Source: Azophilus sp965199705
GTDB lineage: Bacteria; Pseudomonadota; Gammaproteobacteria; Pseudomonadales; Azotimanducaceae
Direction: 5' to 3'
Length of the DNA: 64,000 nt
NCBI GenBank assembly: GCA_965199705.1
Contig: OZ241359.1
Location: 744,001-808,000 of the forward strand
Positions 51,409 to 60,981 of this stretch are shown one piece after another. The position numbers were made by a program, and so were the translations under genes. Under the pieces are notes generated by a model that searched no databases, was not told where the DNA came from, and was given only the letters and a program-made list of their open reading frames with translations. Each line of letters begins with the position of its first letter. Positions within the stretch are counted from its first letter, which is position 1.

Positions 51409-51430
51409 GCCCCTGGCGCAATATCCGGGC
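51409..51430 (+). repeat. REP-like repeat filling the gshB-tonB gap
   Basis: GCCCCTGGCGCAAT followed by ATCCGGGC, 22 bp. It ends at the last base of the gshB stop codon and begins 1 bp from the tonB start. The entire spacer is repeat. Confidence 0.7.
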
Positions 51431-52422
51431 TAGTCGAGCTTGTCAGCGAGGGCGTCAAGCAGGTTGCCTGCAATATCCAGTGAACAACTTGCATCCAGTT
51501 CACGAATGCAGGTCGGGCAGGTGATGTTGATCTCGGTGAGGTAGTCGCCGATGACGTCCAGACCGGCAAAGGTCAGGCCGCGTTTCACCAGCTCCGGACC
51601 GACCCGGCTCGCAATCTCCCGGTCCCTGGCGGTGAGGGGCCGGCTCTCGCCGATGCCGCCAACCGCCAGGTTGCCGCGGCCCTCGCCGGCTTTCGGAATG
51701 CGCGCCAGCGCATGTGGGACAGGTGCGCCGTCAACCATCAGGATGCGCTTGTCGCCATCGGCAATCTCCGGCAGAAAGACCTGACCCATGATCTGTTCCT
51801 GGCCGCCGCTGGTGAGCACTTCCAGGATGACCCCGAGGTTCGGATCCCCGGACATCACCCGAAACACGGAGGCGCCGCCCATGCCATCAAGGCGCTTGAA
51901 CACGACATTGCCGTGCTCTTGCTGAAAGGCGCGCAGCTCGTCGTATCGGCGGCTGACGATCAATGGCGGACAGCAGTCCGGGAACAGGGTGGCAAAGAAC
52001 TTCTCGTTGCAGTCGCGCAGTGATGCGGGCCGGTTGACCACCAGAACGCCGGCGTCTTCGGCACGCTCAAGCAGATAGGTGGTGTAGATGTAGGCCATGT
52101 CGAAGGGCGGATCCTTGCGCATCATGATGATGTCGAACTCGTCTGCGCCGATGCGAGCGGTATCGCCAAGCCTGTGCCAGCCCTGGCCCTGTGCTGCCAG
52201 AGCAGCAGCCACGGCTGGGTCCAGAGCTTCTGCAAAGTCCGGATTCAGGCGCAGCGGCGTCGCATGCAGCAGGATCCTGCCGCCTTGCAACAACAAGTCC
52301 TCCTGGCCGGCGACGGAGACGTTCCAGCCGCGACGCTCTGCAGCGCGAATCATCGCCAGCGTCGAGTCTTTCTTCAGGGAAAGACTGGCGAGTGGATCCA
52401 TGATGAAGGCTATGCGGGTCAC
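51430..52422 (-). CDS. gshB: Glutathione synthetase
   Basis: 330 aa ATP-grasp enzyme. Start MTRIAFIMDPLASLSLKKDST, then MRKDPPFDMAYIYTTYLLE, FKRLDGMGGASVFRV, and a C-terminal EINITCPTCIRELD. It joins gamma-Glu-Cys and glycine. GTG 52422 gives the family start; the frame is open to 52494 but would overlap rsmE. Confidence 0.96.
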   Translation of the reverse strand: MTRIAFIMDPLASLSLKKDSTLAMIRAAERRGWNVSVAGQEDLLLQGGRILLHATPLRLNPDFAEALDPAVAAALAAQGQGWHRLGDTARIGADEFDIIMMRKDPPFDMAYIYTTYLLERAEDAGVLVVNRPASLRDCNEKFFATLFPDCCPPLIVSRRYDELRAFQQEHGNVVFKRLDGMGGASVFRVMSGDPNLGVILEVLTSGGQEQIMGQVFLPEIADGDKRILMVDGAPVPHALARIPKAGEGRGNLAVGGIGESRPLTARDREIASRVGPELVKRGLTFAGLDVIGDYLTEINITCPTCIRELDASCSLDIAGNLLDALADKLD

Positions 52423-52474
52423 GGCAATGGCTCTGGTCAGATCAAGTGTGAAGCTACCTGCTTTGGCGCAGGTG

Positions 52475-53194
52475 TCAACGCCAGCCCCAGCCATGACGCA
52501 AGGCCGCCAGGGCGGCTAGTGGCGCGGTTTCTGCGCGCAGCACCAGGGCGCCCAGGCTGAAGGCGCGCACGCCGCGTTGCTCTGCGAGACTGCGCTCGGC
52601 TGGCGACCAGCCGCCTTCCGGGCCGATCAGCAGGGTCGTGGCCCGGCGCGGCAGAGCTTGCGGCAAGGCCGGCGCCTGTGGTTCCAGGAGCAGGCAGGAT
52701 TCTGCGTCAAGGTCGGTGAGCAACGCATCCAGAGTCTGCGCCGGGCGGCACTCCGGCAACCAGGCCCTGCGGCATTGGCCGGCAGCACTGATCAGCACCC
52801 GCCGCCAATGCTCTGAACGGGCCTGCGCCACGGCTCTGGCCTGCTGGCTGCGACTGGCGAACAAGGGCGTGAGCACGTCCACGCCGAGTTCCGTGGCCTG
52901 GCGCAGAACCCGATCCATCGCACCGCCCTTCAACACCGACAAGGCGAGGTGAATTGGCGCATCGGTGCGCGGCGTATCGGCAATCAGATCGTCCGCCGCC
53001 AGCAGACAGGCATTCGGGTTGTCCGCAAGCAGGCGGCCCGCCCAGACCTTGCCGGCGCCATCGAAGAGTTCGACTGGATCGCCGGCCCTCGCTCGCAGCA
53101 CCCGAACCAGGTGATGCGACACAGCAGCGCTCAGTGGCGCGTCAGCGGCTGGCGGCGCCGCGACGAAGACCCGGGGTGGACGCGGCTCGGCCAT
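52475..53194 (-). CDS. rsmE: 16S rRNA (uracil-1498-N3)-methyltransferase RsmE
   Basis: 239 aa SPOUT methyltransferase. LLIGPEGGWSPAE is the knot and SAM site, and FSLGALVLRAETAPLAAL the conserved end. First gene of the rsmE-gshB-tonB-yqgE-ruvX group. Confidence 0.95.
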   Translation of the reverse strand: MAEPRPPRVFVAAPPAADAPLSAAVSHHLVRVLRARAGDPVELFDGAGKVWAGRLLADNPNACLLAADDLIADTPRTDAPIHLALSVLKGGAMDRVLRQATELGVDVLTPLFASRSQQARAVAQARSEHWRRVLISAAGQCRRAWLPECRPAQTLDALLTDLDAESCLLLEPQAPALPQALPRRATTLLIGPEGGWSPAERSLAEQRGVRAFSLGALVLRAETAPLAALAALRHGWGWR

Positions 53195-53227
53195 CGGTAG
53201 CCGCCTCTGGCCGGCAGAACAGTGGGT

Positions 53228-54382
53228 TCAGATGGCCGCCGCCAACGCCTCGGCGCGGTCGGTTCGCTCCCAGGAGAAGTCACTGTCGGTGCGTCCGAAG
53301 TGGCCGTAGGCGGCTGTCTTGCGATAGATCGGACGCTTCAGGTCCAGCATTTCGATCAGCCCGGCCGGGCGCAGGTCAAAGTGCTCGCGCACCAGCTGCA
53401 CGATCCTGTCGTTCGCAACCCGGCCGGTGCCAAATGTTTCCACCGATATCGAGGTAGGTTCGGACACGCCGATGGCGTAGCTCACCTGCAACTCGCAGCG
53501 CTCGGCAAGACCGGCGGCGACTAGGTTCTTGGCTACATAGCGCCCGGCGTAGGCAGCGGAGCGGTCCACCTTGGACGGGTCCTTGCCGGAAAAGGCGCCT
53601 CCGCCATGCCGGGCCATGCCGCCATAGGTATCGACAATGATCTTGCGCCCGGTCAGGCCACAATCGCCCACTGGCCCGCCGATCACGAATTTGCCGGTGG
53701 GGTTGATGTGGTAGCGGGTTTCGGCGGACAGCCAGTTGGCCGGCAACACCGGCTTGATGATCTCCTCCATCACGGCTTCTTCAAGCGCTTGCCGGCTGAT
53801 GTCCGGGGTGTGCTGTGTGGAGAAGACGAGCGCATCAATGCCAGTCGGCCTGCCTTGCCCGTCATAGCGAAAACCGAGTTGGCTCTTGGCGTCCGGGCGC
53901 AGAAACGACAGTCCGTTGCGACGCAATTCCGCCTGGCGTTGCACCAGCCGATGCGCGTAGGTAATGGGGGCCGGCATCAATACGTCCGTCTCGTTGCTGG
54001 CGTAGCCGAACATCAGACCCTGATCTCCGGCGCCTTGCGCCCGGCTGTCTGTCTCATCCACGCCGAGTGCGATATCGGCGGACTGCTGGCCGAGGGCGTC
54101 CACGACCGCGCAGTTGTCGATGTCGAATCCGCTATCGAGGTCCGAGTAACCGATGTCGGCAATCACCTCGCGCACCAGCTCATTCAGGTTTACCCGCGCG
54201 CTTGAGCGGACCTCCCCGGCCAGGACCACAAGCCCGGTCTTGATCAGTGTCTCGCAAGCCACGCGGCAGTCTGGATCCTGGGCGATCATGGCGTCCAGAA
54301 CCGCATCGGATATCTGGTCCGCCACCTTGTCCGGATGCCCCTCGGAAACTGATTCCGAGGAAAATACGCTGTAGCTGGCCAT
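53228..54382 (-). CDS. metK: S-adenosylmethionine synthetase
   Basis: 384 aa, the E. coli length. SVSEGHPDKVADQISDA (ATP site), QGLMFGYASNET, and GGGAFSGKDPSKVDRSAAY (substrate loop). GGGAGG-like Shine-Dalgarno 8 nt before ATG 54382. Divergent from tkt over 187 bp. I saw no structure I could call a SAM riboswitch in that gap. Confidence 0.98.
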   Translation of the reverse strand: MASYSVFSSESVSEGHPDKVADQISDAVLDAMIAQDPDCRVACETLIKTGLVVLAGEVRSSARVNLNELVREVIADIGYSDLDSGFDIDNCAVVDALGQQSADIALGVDETDSRAQGAGDQGLMFGYASNETDVLMPAPITYAHRLVQRQAELRRNGLSFLRPDAKSQLGFRYDGQGRPTGIDALVFSTQHTPDISRQALEEAVMEEIIKPVLPANWLSAETRYHINPTGKFVIGGPVGDCGLTGRKIIVDTYGGMARHGGGAFSGKDPSKVDRSAAYAGRYVAKNLVAAGLAERCELQVSYAIGVSEPTSISVETFGTGRVANDRIVQLVREHFDLRPAGLIEMLDLKRPIYRKTAAYGHFGRTDSDFSWERTDRAEALAAAI

Positions 54383-54569
54383 AACGAGTGCCTCCCGAGT
54401 CAGGATGTTGCAAGGCGCGGCAGGCCGGCATTTTACGCTGACTCGCGGCGCTAATGGTCGATTCCGGCAGGCACTGGCGGGCGAGAAGTTGATGCAGTCC
54501 CTTGCAGCGAAACATTGCCTGTCGAGCATCACTCAAGGAAAATACCCGTTTCCGGGGCAGGAGCTCATC

Positions 54570-56567
54570 ATGGACGCGCGAACCGAGCGGGCCAATGCGA
54601 TTCGTGTCCTGTCCATGGATGCAGTGCAGCGCGCTGCCAGCGGCCATCCGGGAGCGCCGATGGGGCTTGCGGATGTGGCGGAGGTGCTGTGGCGGGAATT
54701 TCTGGCGCACAATCCCGTGGACCCGTCCTGGGCGAACCGGGACCGCTTCGTGCTCTCCAACGGACATGCCTCCATGTTGCTGTACAGCGTGCTGCATCTG
54801 GTCGGCTATGACGTGTCCATTGATGATCTGAAAGCCTTTCGGCAATTGCATTCAAGGACCGCCGGGCATCCGGAGTACGGCGAGTGTCCGGGCGTCGAAA
54901 CCACCACCGGCCCGCTCGGGCAAGGGCTCGCCAATGCGGTTGGCATGGCTCTGGCGGAGGCGCGGCTGGCGGCGGAATTCAACCGTCCCGGGCATGAGAT
55001 CGTCGATCATCGCACCTGGGTGATGGTTGGTGATGGCTGCCTCATGGAGGGTATTTCCCACGAAGCCGCATCCCTGGCGGGAACGCTCCGGCTCGGCAAG
55101 CTCATCTGCTTGTATGACGACAATGGCATTTCCATAGACGGGCCGATCGATGCCTGGTTCACCGAGGACGTGGCCGCCCGCTTCAGGAGCTACGGCTGGC
55201 GTGTGATCGCGGGTGTGGATGGCCACGATCCGGCGTCTATCCGCACCGCCCTTGAGCAGGCTGTTCTGCCTGGCGAACAGCCGGTTCTGGTCTGCCTGAA
55301 GACCACCATCGGGCGGGGCGCGCCCAACAAGCAGGGCAGTGCCGCCGTGCATGGTGCGCCGCTTGGCGGCGAAGAGGTGGCGGCAACCCGCGAAGCCCTG
55401 GGTTGGCAGGCCGACCCCTTCGAGATTTCGCCGGGGATCTATGCTGGCTGGGATTGTCGCGCCAGGGGGCGGCAGGCGCAGGACGGCTGGCAGGCGCAGC
55501 TTTCTGCTTACCGTCAGGCGCATCCGGAACTTGCGGCGGAATTCGAGCGACGCATGGCTGGCCGTCTGCCGGAGAACTGGCAGGCGCCCTTGCTGTCGCT
55601 GGCGAGATCAGCGCAGACCGAGATGCAGCCGCTGGCTACCCGTCAGTCTTCGCAACTCTGTCTGGATGCGCTGGCCCCGAACCTGCCGGAAATGTTCGGT
55701 GGTTCGGCAGATCTGACGGGATCGAACAACACCCGCTGGCAGGGCGCCGAAGAAGCGCGGTACATGAGTTTCGGGGTGCGTGAATTCGGTATGACAGCCA
55801 TCGCCAACGGCATGTTGCTGCATGGCGGGTATCGACCCTTTACCGGCACCTTTCTGGTATTCATGGAGTATGCCCGCAACGCACTGAGGCTGGCGGCGCT
55901 CATGGGCGTTCCAAACCTTCTGGTCTATTCTCACGACTCGGCAGCCCTCGGCGAAGACGGGCCGACGCACCAACCGGTGGAGCAACTCGGCAACCTGCGC
56001 ACAACGCCCAACCTCTGCACCTGGCGGCCTTGCGACACGGTGGAGACGGCCTGTGCCTGGGCCCATGCGGTTGGCCGCACGGACGGCCCCAGCGCTCTGG
56101 TGTTGACGCGCCAGAAGACGGACTGCCAACCTCGGGATGCCGACACCCTTGCGAGCATCCGGTACGGCGGCTATGTCCTGAGTCGGGAACCGGGGCCGCT
56201 GGATGCGGTGGTCATCGCAACCGGGTCCGAGGTGGCGCTGGCGATGGCGGCCCAGGAGCGGCTGGCGGGTCGGGTCAATTTGCGAGTCGTGTCCATGCCG
56301 TGCACAGACGTATTCCTGGCGCAGCCACAAGCCTGGCAGGATGAGGTCATACCGCCCGAGGTTCGCGCTCGCATCGCCGTCGAGGCCGGTCATCCGGACT
56401 ATTGGCGACGCTTTGTCGGGCTTGATGGCGACGTTCTGGGGATAGCGCGATTCGGCCTTTCTGCCCCTGGGGGCGAAGCGATGGCCGCGCTCGGCATGAC
56501 AGTGGACAATCTGATCGAGCGTATCGAACAGACCCTGGCGCGGGTTGCCGAATTGGATTCAGGCTGA
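54570..56567 (+). CDS. tkt: Transketolase
   Basis: 665 aa. Thiamine diphosphate site VGDGCLMEGISHEA. RANAIRVLSMDAVQRAASGHPGAPMG at the start, TTTGPLGQGLANAVGMA, FVLSNGHASMLLYS, and the transketolase loop DLTGSNNTRW. GGAG 6 nt before the ATG. Pentose-phosphate enzyme. pgk follows directly; the epd gene that often lies between them is absent. Confidence 0.97.
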   Translation: MDARTERANAIRVLSMDAVQRAASGHPGAPMGLADVAEVLWREFLAHNPVDPSWANRDRFVLSNGHASMLLYSVLHLVGYDVSIDDLKAFRQLHSRTAGHPEYGECPGVETTTGPLGQGLANAVGMALAEARLAAEFNRPGHEIVDHRTWVMVGDGCLMEGISHEAASLAGTLRLGKLICLYDDNGISIDGPIDAWFTEDVAARFRSYGWRVIAGVDGHDPASIRTALEQAVLPGEQPVLVCLKTTIGRGAPNKQGSAAVHGAPLGGEEVAATREALGWQADPFEISPGIYAGWDCRARGRQAQDGWQAQLSAYRQAHPELAAEFERRMAGRLPENWQAPLLSLARSAQTEMQPLATRQSSQLCLDALAPNLPEMFGGSADLTGSNNTRWQGAEEARYMSFGVREFGMTAIANGMLLHGGYRPFTGTFLVFMEYARNALRLAALMGVPNLLVYSHDSAALGEDGPTHQPVEQLGNLRTTPNLCTWRPCDTVETACAWAHAVGRTDGPSALVLTRQKTDCQPRDADTLASIRYGGYVLSREPGPLDAVVIATGSEVALAMAAQERLAGRVNLRVVSMPCTDVFLAQPQAWQDEVIPPEVRARIAVEAGHPDYWRRFVGLDGDVLGIARFGLSAPGGEAMAALGMTVDNLIERIEQTLARVAELDSG

Positions 56568-56577
56568 CTACAGGGCC

Positions 56578-57741
56578 GTGCAACGTCTTCCGACGCTTCA
56601 GGATCAGGATATAGCCGGCAAGCGATTGCTGATCCGCGAGGATTTCAATGTGCCGCTGCGCGACGGCGTGATCGTCAGCGATGCCAGAATTCGCGCTGCC
56701 TTGCCCACTGTGCAATCTGCCTTGACGGCAAATGCGCGGGTGCTGTTGCTTTCGCATCTCGGGCGCCCCGCGGAAGGGCGTATCGATCCGGCCCTGTCGC
56801 TTGCGCCCGTTGCCGAGCGATTGAGCGAACTGCTGCGCCGGCCTGTGCCCCTGCTGGCGAACCTGGCCGAAGCCGAAACCGCCAGTGCGCCGGTCGCGCT
56901 GCTGGAGAACACCCGTTTTCTGCCCGGAGAGAGCGCCAACGACCCGGCTCTGTCGCGGCGGCTGGCCAACCTTGGCGATCTGTTCGTGATGGACGCCTTT
57001 GCCGTATCCCATCGCGCCCAGGCATCCACCGTGGGCATCATCCAGCATGCGTGCGCAGCTTGCGCCGGCCCGCTGCTGGCGGCGGAACTCGATGCCCTGG
57101 GGCGCGCTTTGGCGGCGCCAGCTCGGCCATTGCTTGCGGTGGTGGGCGGCGCCAAGGTGTCGAGCAAATTGGCTGTGCTGGAGCGATTGGCGGAGGTTGC
57201 TGATCAGATCATCGTCGGCGGCGGCATCGCCAATACCTTTGCCGCTGCCCGAGGATTGCCGATTGGCGCCTCTCTGCATGAGCCGGGGCTGGTGGCCACT
57301 GCACAGCGCATCGCCGCCAGGACCACCATCCCGGAGCCAGTGGACTGGATGACCGCCAGGCAAGCGGCGGCAAATGCACCCGCAATCCTGCGCCTGCCGG
57401 ATCAGGTGGCCGAGGATGAGATGATCCTTGATGTGGGCCCGGAAACCGCCCGCCGCTATCAGGCTCTGGTGCGGAGCGCAGGCACCCTGTTGTGGAATGG
57501 TCCCCTCGGCGTGTTTGAATTCGACCAGTTCGGCGAAGGCACGCGCCTTCTGGCCGAGTCCATAGCCGCTGCCGACGCCTGGTCCGTGGCTGGCGGCGGT
57601 GACACCCTGGCGGCCATTGAGAAATATGGCGTACAGGCGGGTATTTCCTGTCTATCCACCGGCGGTGGCGCCTTTCTGGAATTCGTGGAGGGTAAATCAC
57701 TGCCCGCTGTGGCCGCCTTGCAAGCCCGCATGGCTGTCTGA
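56578..57741 (+). CDS. pgk: Phosphoglycerate kinase
   Basis: 387 aa, as in E. coli. LLIREDFNVPL and LSHLGRPAEG (substrate), LLAVVGGAKVSSKLAVLE, TLLWNGPLGVFE, and SVAGGGDTLAAI (nucleotide). GTG 56578 is chosen because the protein then has the standard length; TTG 56545 overlaps tkt. Glycolysis, co-transcribed with tkt. Confidence 0.96.
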   Translation: MQRLPTLQDQDIAGKRLLIREDFNVPLRDGVIVSDARIRAALPTVQSALTANARVLLLSHLGRPAEGRIDPALSLAPVAERLSELLRRPVPLLANLAEAETASAPVALLENTRFLPGESANDPALSRRLANLGDLFVMDAFAVSHRAQASTVGIIQHACAACAGPLLAAELDALGRALAAPARPLLAVVGGAKVSSKLAVLERLAEVADQIIVGGGIANTFAAARGLPIGASLHEPGLVATAQRIAARTTIPEPVDWMTARQAAANAPAILRLPDQVAEDEMILDVGPETARRYQALVRSAGTLLWNGPLGVFEFDQFGEGTRLLAESIAAADAWSVAGGGDTLAAIEKYGVQAGISCLSTGGGAFLEFVEGKSLPAVAALQARMAV

Positions 57742-57785
57742 TCGGGCATGGCTCGGATGGCCTGCATGTTGCGCGAGTGGCATGG

Positions 57786-58724
57786 ATGATCGCCGAGGAC
57801 CTTGCCCTGCTTACACAGAGCTTGCCGCCCTGGGGCCAAGCCGGTACTGCGGCTGCCGAACCGCTGGCCGCCTATCTTGATTACTACGGCCTGACGCCTT
57901 TGCTTGGCGCCGGGCGTCAGCACGCCGCGGGCGTCCTCTGTGTCGGCGGCGAGCGCATCGCCGTGCAATCCTTTACGCCGGCAAACCCGCTGGGAAAGGC
58001 AGTAGTCTGTCACGGCTACTATGATCACGTGGGGCTCTATCGGCATCTGATTGACTATCTGCTGCGTCGCCGACTGGCGGTCCTGGCGTTCGATCTTCCG
58101 GGCCATGGCCTCAGTTCCGGGCAGCGGGCCACGATCGCCAGTTTTGATGCCTATGTGCTTGTGCTGGAAGCGGTGCTGGCGGAGGCGCCGGCCTCTGCGC
58201 ACCTGCTCGGCCAAAGCCTCGGCGGCGCCATTCTCATGGAATACCTGGCCCGACATCCAGACGCAGAACCGGGCCAGGTGATCCTGCTCGCGCCGCTGGT
58301 GCGCCCGGCGGGATGGCGGCTGAACCGCATCATCTGGCGTGTATGCCGACGCTGGCGGCGTCAGATCCCGCGCGCTTTCGCACACAATTCCGAGGATCAG
58401 GCGTTCCTCGCCTTTTTGCGCCAGGACCCGCTTCAGCCACGCAGCTTGCCGATTCAATGGGTAGATGCGATGGTGGCCTGGATGCGTCATTTCGAACAAC
58501 GCCCTGCCATGCCGGGTTTTCGCCCGCTGGTTGTGCAGGGGCTTGCAGATGGAACCGTGGATTGGCGACATAACCTGGCGGTGATCGAGCGCCTGTTTTC
58601 TGCCCGCGTGTTGCGTCTGGCCGACGCCCGGCACCATCTGGTCAACGAATCCACAGAGCAGCGGCAATTGATCTGGCGATGGCTGGACGAACAATGTGGC
58701 TGGGATGAATCCGAGCGCGCTTGA
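57786..58724 (+). CDS. Alpha/beta hydrolase, lysophospholipase-like
   Basis: 312 aa. Nucleophile elbow LLGQSLGGAILMEYLA, oxyanion strand AVVCHGYYDHVGLY, AFDLPGHGLSSGQ, and a catalytic His in LADARHHLVNES. The large cap after LLAPLVRPAGW is basic (RRWRRQIPRAF). Resembles monoglyceride lipase/lysophospholipase enzymes, but the substrate is unknown. Starts 44 bp after pgk and overlaps the FAD oxidase gene by 20 bp. Confidence 0.85.
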   Translation: MIAEDLALLTQSLPPWGQAGTAAAEPLAAYLDYYGLTPLLGAGRQHAAGVLCVGGERIAVQSFTPANPLGKAVVCHGYYDHVGLYRHLIDYLLRRRLAVLAFDLPGHGLSSGQRATIASFDAYVLVLEAVLAEAPASAHLLGQSLGGAILMEYLARHPDAEPGQVILLAPLVRPAGWRLNRIIWRVCRRWRRQIPRAFAHNSEDQAFLAFLRQDPLQPRSLPIQWVDAMVAWMRHFEQRPAMPGFRPLVVQGLADGTVDWRHNLAVIERLFSARVLRLADARHHLVNESTEQRQLIWRWLDEQCGWDESERA

Positions 58725-60072
58725 ATCCATTTTTCCGCCGGAGCGCTTGACCTGGCGCGAGCAGGACCTCGCGTGGTGGGGCCGGGACAGCACCACCGCC
58801 TGGACGCCTGCGCCTTCGGCCGTGGTGTTTCCTGAGGAGATTGCGGAGATTCAGGCACTGGTTCGGCTTGCCCGCGAGACGGGCCTGAAGCTGGTGCCCT
58901 CCGGCGGGCGTACCGGACTGGCTGGCGGCGCCATGGCCTGTTCCGGCGAGGTGGTGGTCTCCTTTGATCGCATGAATCGTGTGCTGGACCTGGACCGCTC
59001 GGCCCGCCTGGCGCATTGTCAGGCGGGTCTGGTGACCGGCGCCTTGCAGTCGCTGGCGACAGAGCATGACCTCTTCTATCCGGTGAATTTTGCCTCTGCC
59101 GGATCAAGCCAGATTGGCGGCAATATCGCCACCAATGCTGGCGGCTTGCGCGTTATCCGGCACGGCGGCACGCGCCGCTGGGTGGCCGGCCTGACTCTGG
59201 TGACCGGCACGGGCGACTTGCTGCGCTGCAATCGGGGGCTTGTCAAGAATGCCACCGGCTATGACTTCCGGCACCTGTTCATCGGCTCGGAGGGCACTTT
59301 GGGTTTTGTGGTCGAGGCAGAAATGCGTCTCACCGAGCCACCGCCAGAGCAACAGGCGATGCTGATTGGCTGTGCCGGATTCCCGGATTTGCTTTCGGTG
59401 CTGCAAGCCTTCCAGAGCCAGCTCAGGCTTTCGGCATTCGAGTTCTTCTGCCGAGCCTCTCTCGACCATGTACTTGCGGCCCGCAACCTGCCCGATCCGC
59501 TGGCCGACGTCTGGCCCTTCTATGCCTTGCTGGAATTTGACGAAGCCGCACTGAGTGCAGCCACTGCTGCCTTCGAGCGCTGCCAGTCAGCCGGCTGGCG
59601 CCCGGATGCAGCGATCAGCCAGAGTCGGGCTCAGTCCGCCCGCCTGTGGGCGCTGCGCGAGGGGATTACCGAGAGCCTGGCGCCCTGCACGCCGTTCAAG
59701 CATGACCTGTCGGTGCGCATCGAGAAGATGTCGGCCTTCGTCGTCGCGGCAAATCGGCTGCTGGACGAGCAGGGCGATGGCATAACGCCTTGCTGGTTTG
59801 GTCACATGGGCGACGGCAATCTGCACCTGAACCTGCTGAAGCCGCCCGATTGGAGCGCCGAGGCCTTTCAGGAAAAGTGCAGGGCGCTGTGTCTGCCCCT
59901 GTTCCGAAAGCTCGCGCAACTCGGCGGCAGCATTTCCGGTGAACACGGAATCGGCCTGTTGAAGCGGGACTTTCTTGAATTCAGCCGCCAGGCGCCCGAA
60001 ATCGACGCCATGCGGCGAGTCAAGCGGGTGTTCGATCCAGACGGGATCATGAATCCCGGCAAGCTGTTCTGA
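58705..60072 (+). CDS. FAD-linked oxidase (GlcD / D-2-hydroxyacid dehydrogenase type)
   Basis: 455 aa. PCMH FAD-binding domain: LKLVPSGGRTGLAGGA and GSSQIGGNIATNAGGLRVIRHG, RRWVAGLTLVTGTGDLL, NATGYDFRHLFIGSEGTLG. C-terminal FAD-oxidase domain with WFGHMGDGNLHLNLL and SGEHGIGLLKRDF. No 4Fe-4S cluster motif, so closer to D-lactate or D-2-hydroxyglutarate dehydrogenases than to YdiJ. Substrate unassigned. Confidence 0.9.
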   Translation: MNPSALESIFPPERLTWREQDLAWWGRDSTTAWTPAPSAVVFPEEIAEIQALVRLARETGLKLVPSGGRTGLAGGAMACSGEVVVSFDRMNRVLDLDRSARLAHCQAGLVTGALQSLATEHDLFYPVNFASAGSSQIGGNIATNAGGLRVIRHGGTRRWVAGLTLVTGTGDLLRCNRGLVKNATGYDFRHLFIGSEGTLGFVVEAEMRLTEPPPEQQAMLIGCAGFPDLLSVLQAFQSQLRLSAFEFFCRASLDHVLAARNLPDPLADVWPFYALLEFDEAALSAATAAFERCQSAGWRPDAAISQSRAQSARLWALREGITESLAPCTPFKHDLSVRIEKMSAFVVAANRLLDEQGDGITPCWFGHMGDGNLHLNLLKPPDWSAEAFQEKCRALCLPLFRKLAQLGGSISGEHGIGLLKRDFLEFSRQAPEIDAMRRVKRVFDPDGIMNPGKLF

Positions 60073-60101
60073 TCAACCTGGAGGAAGTGGCCAGTGTCAG
60101 C

Positions 60102-60123
60102 GCCCTGGCGCAATGATCGCGCC
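60102..60123 (+). repeat. REP-like repeat adjoining the MITE-like element
   Basis: GCCCTGGCGCAAT then GATCGCGCC. It overlaps an 8-bp stem CCTGGCGC / GCGCCAGG (60104-60126). The first 13 bp are those of the dispersed family. Confidence 0.6.
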
Positions 60124-60286
60124 AGGAGCCTGCGCCGCAGGAAGTCGCAAAAGCGAAAATTTGATTTTGCCGCCCCTTTGGACGGGCGATTGAGGAGAAT
60201 ATCCGGCCATATTTGACGAAATCGAACGTTCAAAGGGGCGAGTGAAAGCGGATTTGCAGCCGTGAATTCCTGCGGCGCAGGCTCCT
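60124..60286. mobile_element. MITE-like element with 20-bp perfect terminal inverted repeats
   Basis: AGGAGCCTGCGCCGCAGGAA (60124-60143) and its exact reverse complement at 60267-60286 enclose 123 bp. Inside, CGCCCCTTTGGACG and CGTTCAAAGGGGCG form a second, near-perfect inverted pair. No coding potential. The right end overlaps the rpiA stop codon by 2 bp. A non-autonomous palindromic insertion, possibly acting as a terminator for the FAD oxidase gene and rpiA. Confidence 0.7.
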
Positions 60287-60950
60287 AGAAGCGCGTCACC
60301 CCGTCCGGGCCGGCCATCAGCACCAGGTCGGGGCGATTGGCGGCGAAGATGCCGTTGCACACCACACCTGGCACCTGATTGATCGCCTGCTCCAGAGCAG
60401 CCGGGTCGTCGATGCGCAATCCATGCACATCCAGGACGATGTTGCCGTTGTCGGTAACAAAGCCTTGACGCCACTCGGGCGCCCCACCGAGCGCTCGCAA
60501 GGCGCGGGCCGCCAGCCCCCGCGCCATCGGCACCACTTCCACCGGCAGCGGGAAGGCGCCCAGGCGATCCACCCGCTTTGAATGATCGACAACGCAGACG
60601 AATTCGTCTGCCGAGGCGGCCACGATCTTCTCCCGCGTGAGAGCGCCGCCGCCGCCCTTGATGACGCAACGGTCAGCGTCCACCTCATCCGCCCCATCGA
60701 CATATACGGCCACGGAGGGCGCCGCATTCAAATCAATCACCGGCACACCGCCTGCCTGCAGGTGTTCCCTGCTGGCTTCGCTGCTGGCTACTGCGGCGTC
60801 GAACTTGTGCCGGATCAGGATCAGCGCATCAATGAAGCAGTTTGCGGTGCTGCCGGTGCCCACGCCAACGATGGATGAGCCCGACAAGGCAGGTTCGATA
60901 TGCGTCAGGGCGGCAGCCGCGGCGGTGCGCTTCCAGGCATTTTGCGCCAT
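60285..60950 (-). CDS. rpiA: Ribose-5-phosphate isomerase A
   Basis: 221 aa. VGVGTGSTANCFIDAL, ADEVDADRCVIKGGGGALTREKIVA, and NGIFAANRPDLVLM. Interconverts ribose-5-P and ribulose-5-P. ATG 60950 follows GGGAG with 7-nt spacing. Divergent from ilvA with a 31-bp gap. Its stop codon TAG lies at the edge of the MITE-like element. Confidence 0.97.
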   Translation of the reverse strand: MAQNAWKRTAAAAALTHIEPALSGSSIVGVGTGSTANCFIDALILIRHKFDAAVASSEASREHLQAGGVPVIDLNAAPSVAVYVDGADEVDADRCVIKGGGGALTREKIVAASADEFVCVVDHSKRVDRLGAFPLPVEVVPMARGLAARALRALGGAPEWRQGFVTDNGNIVLDVHGLRIDDPAALEQAINQVPGVVCNGIFAANRPDLVLMAGPDGVTRF

Positions 60951-60981
60951 ACTGCTGCTCCCTTGTTGTCGCCGCCCGCCC

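Noticed and set aside
54383..54569. Possible SAM riboswitch between metK and tkt
   Set aside because: I could not trace the conserved helices of any SAM riboswitch class; the gap looks like two ordinary promoters.
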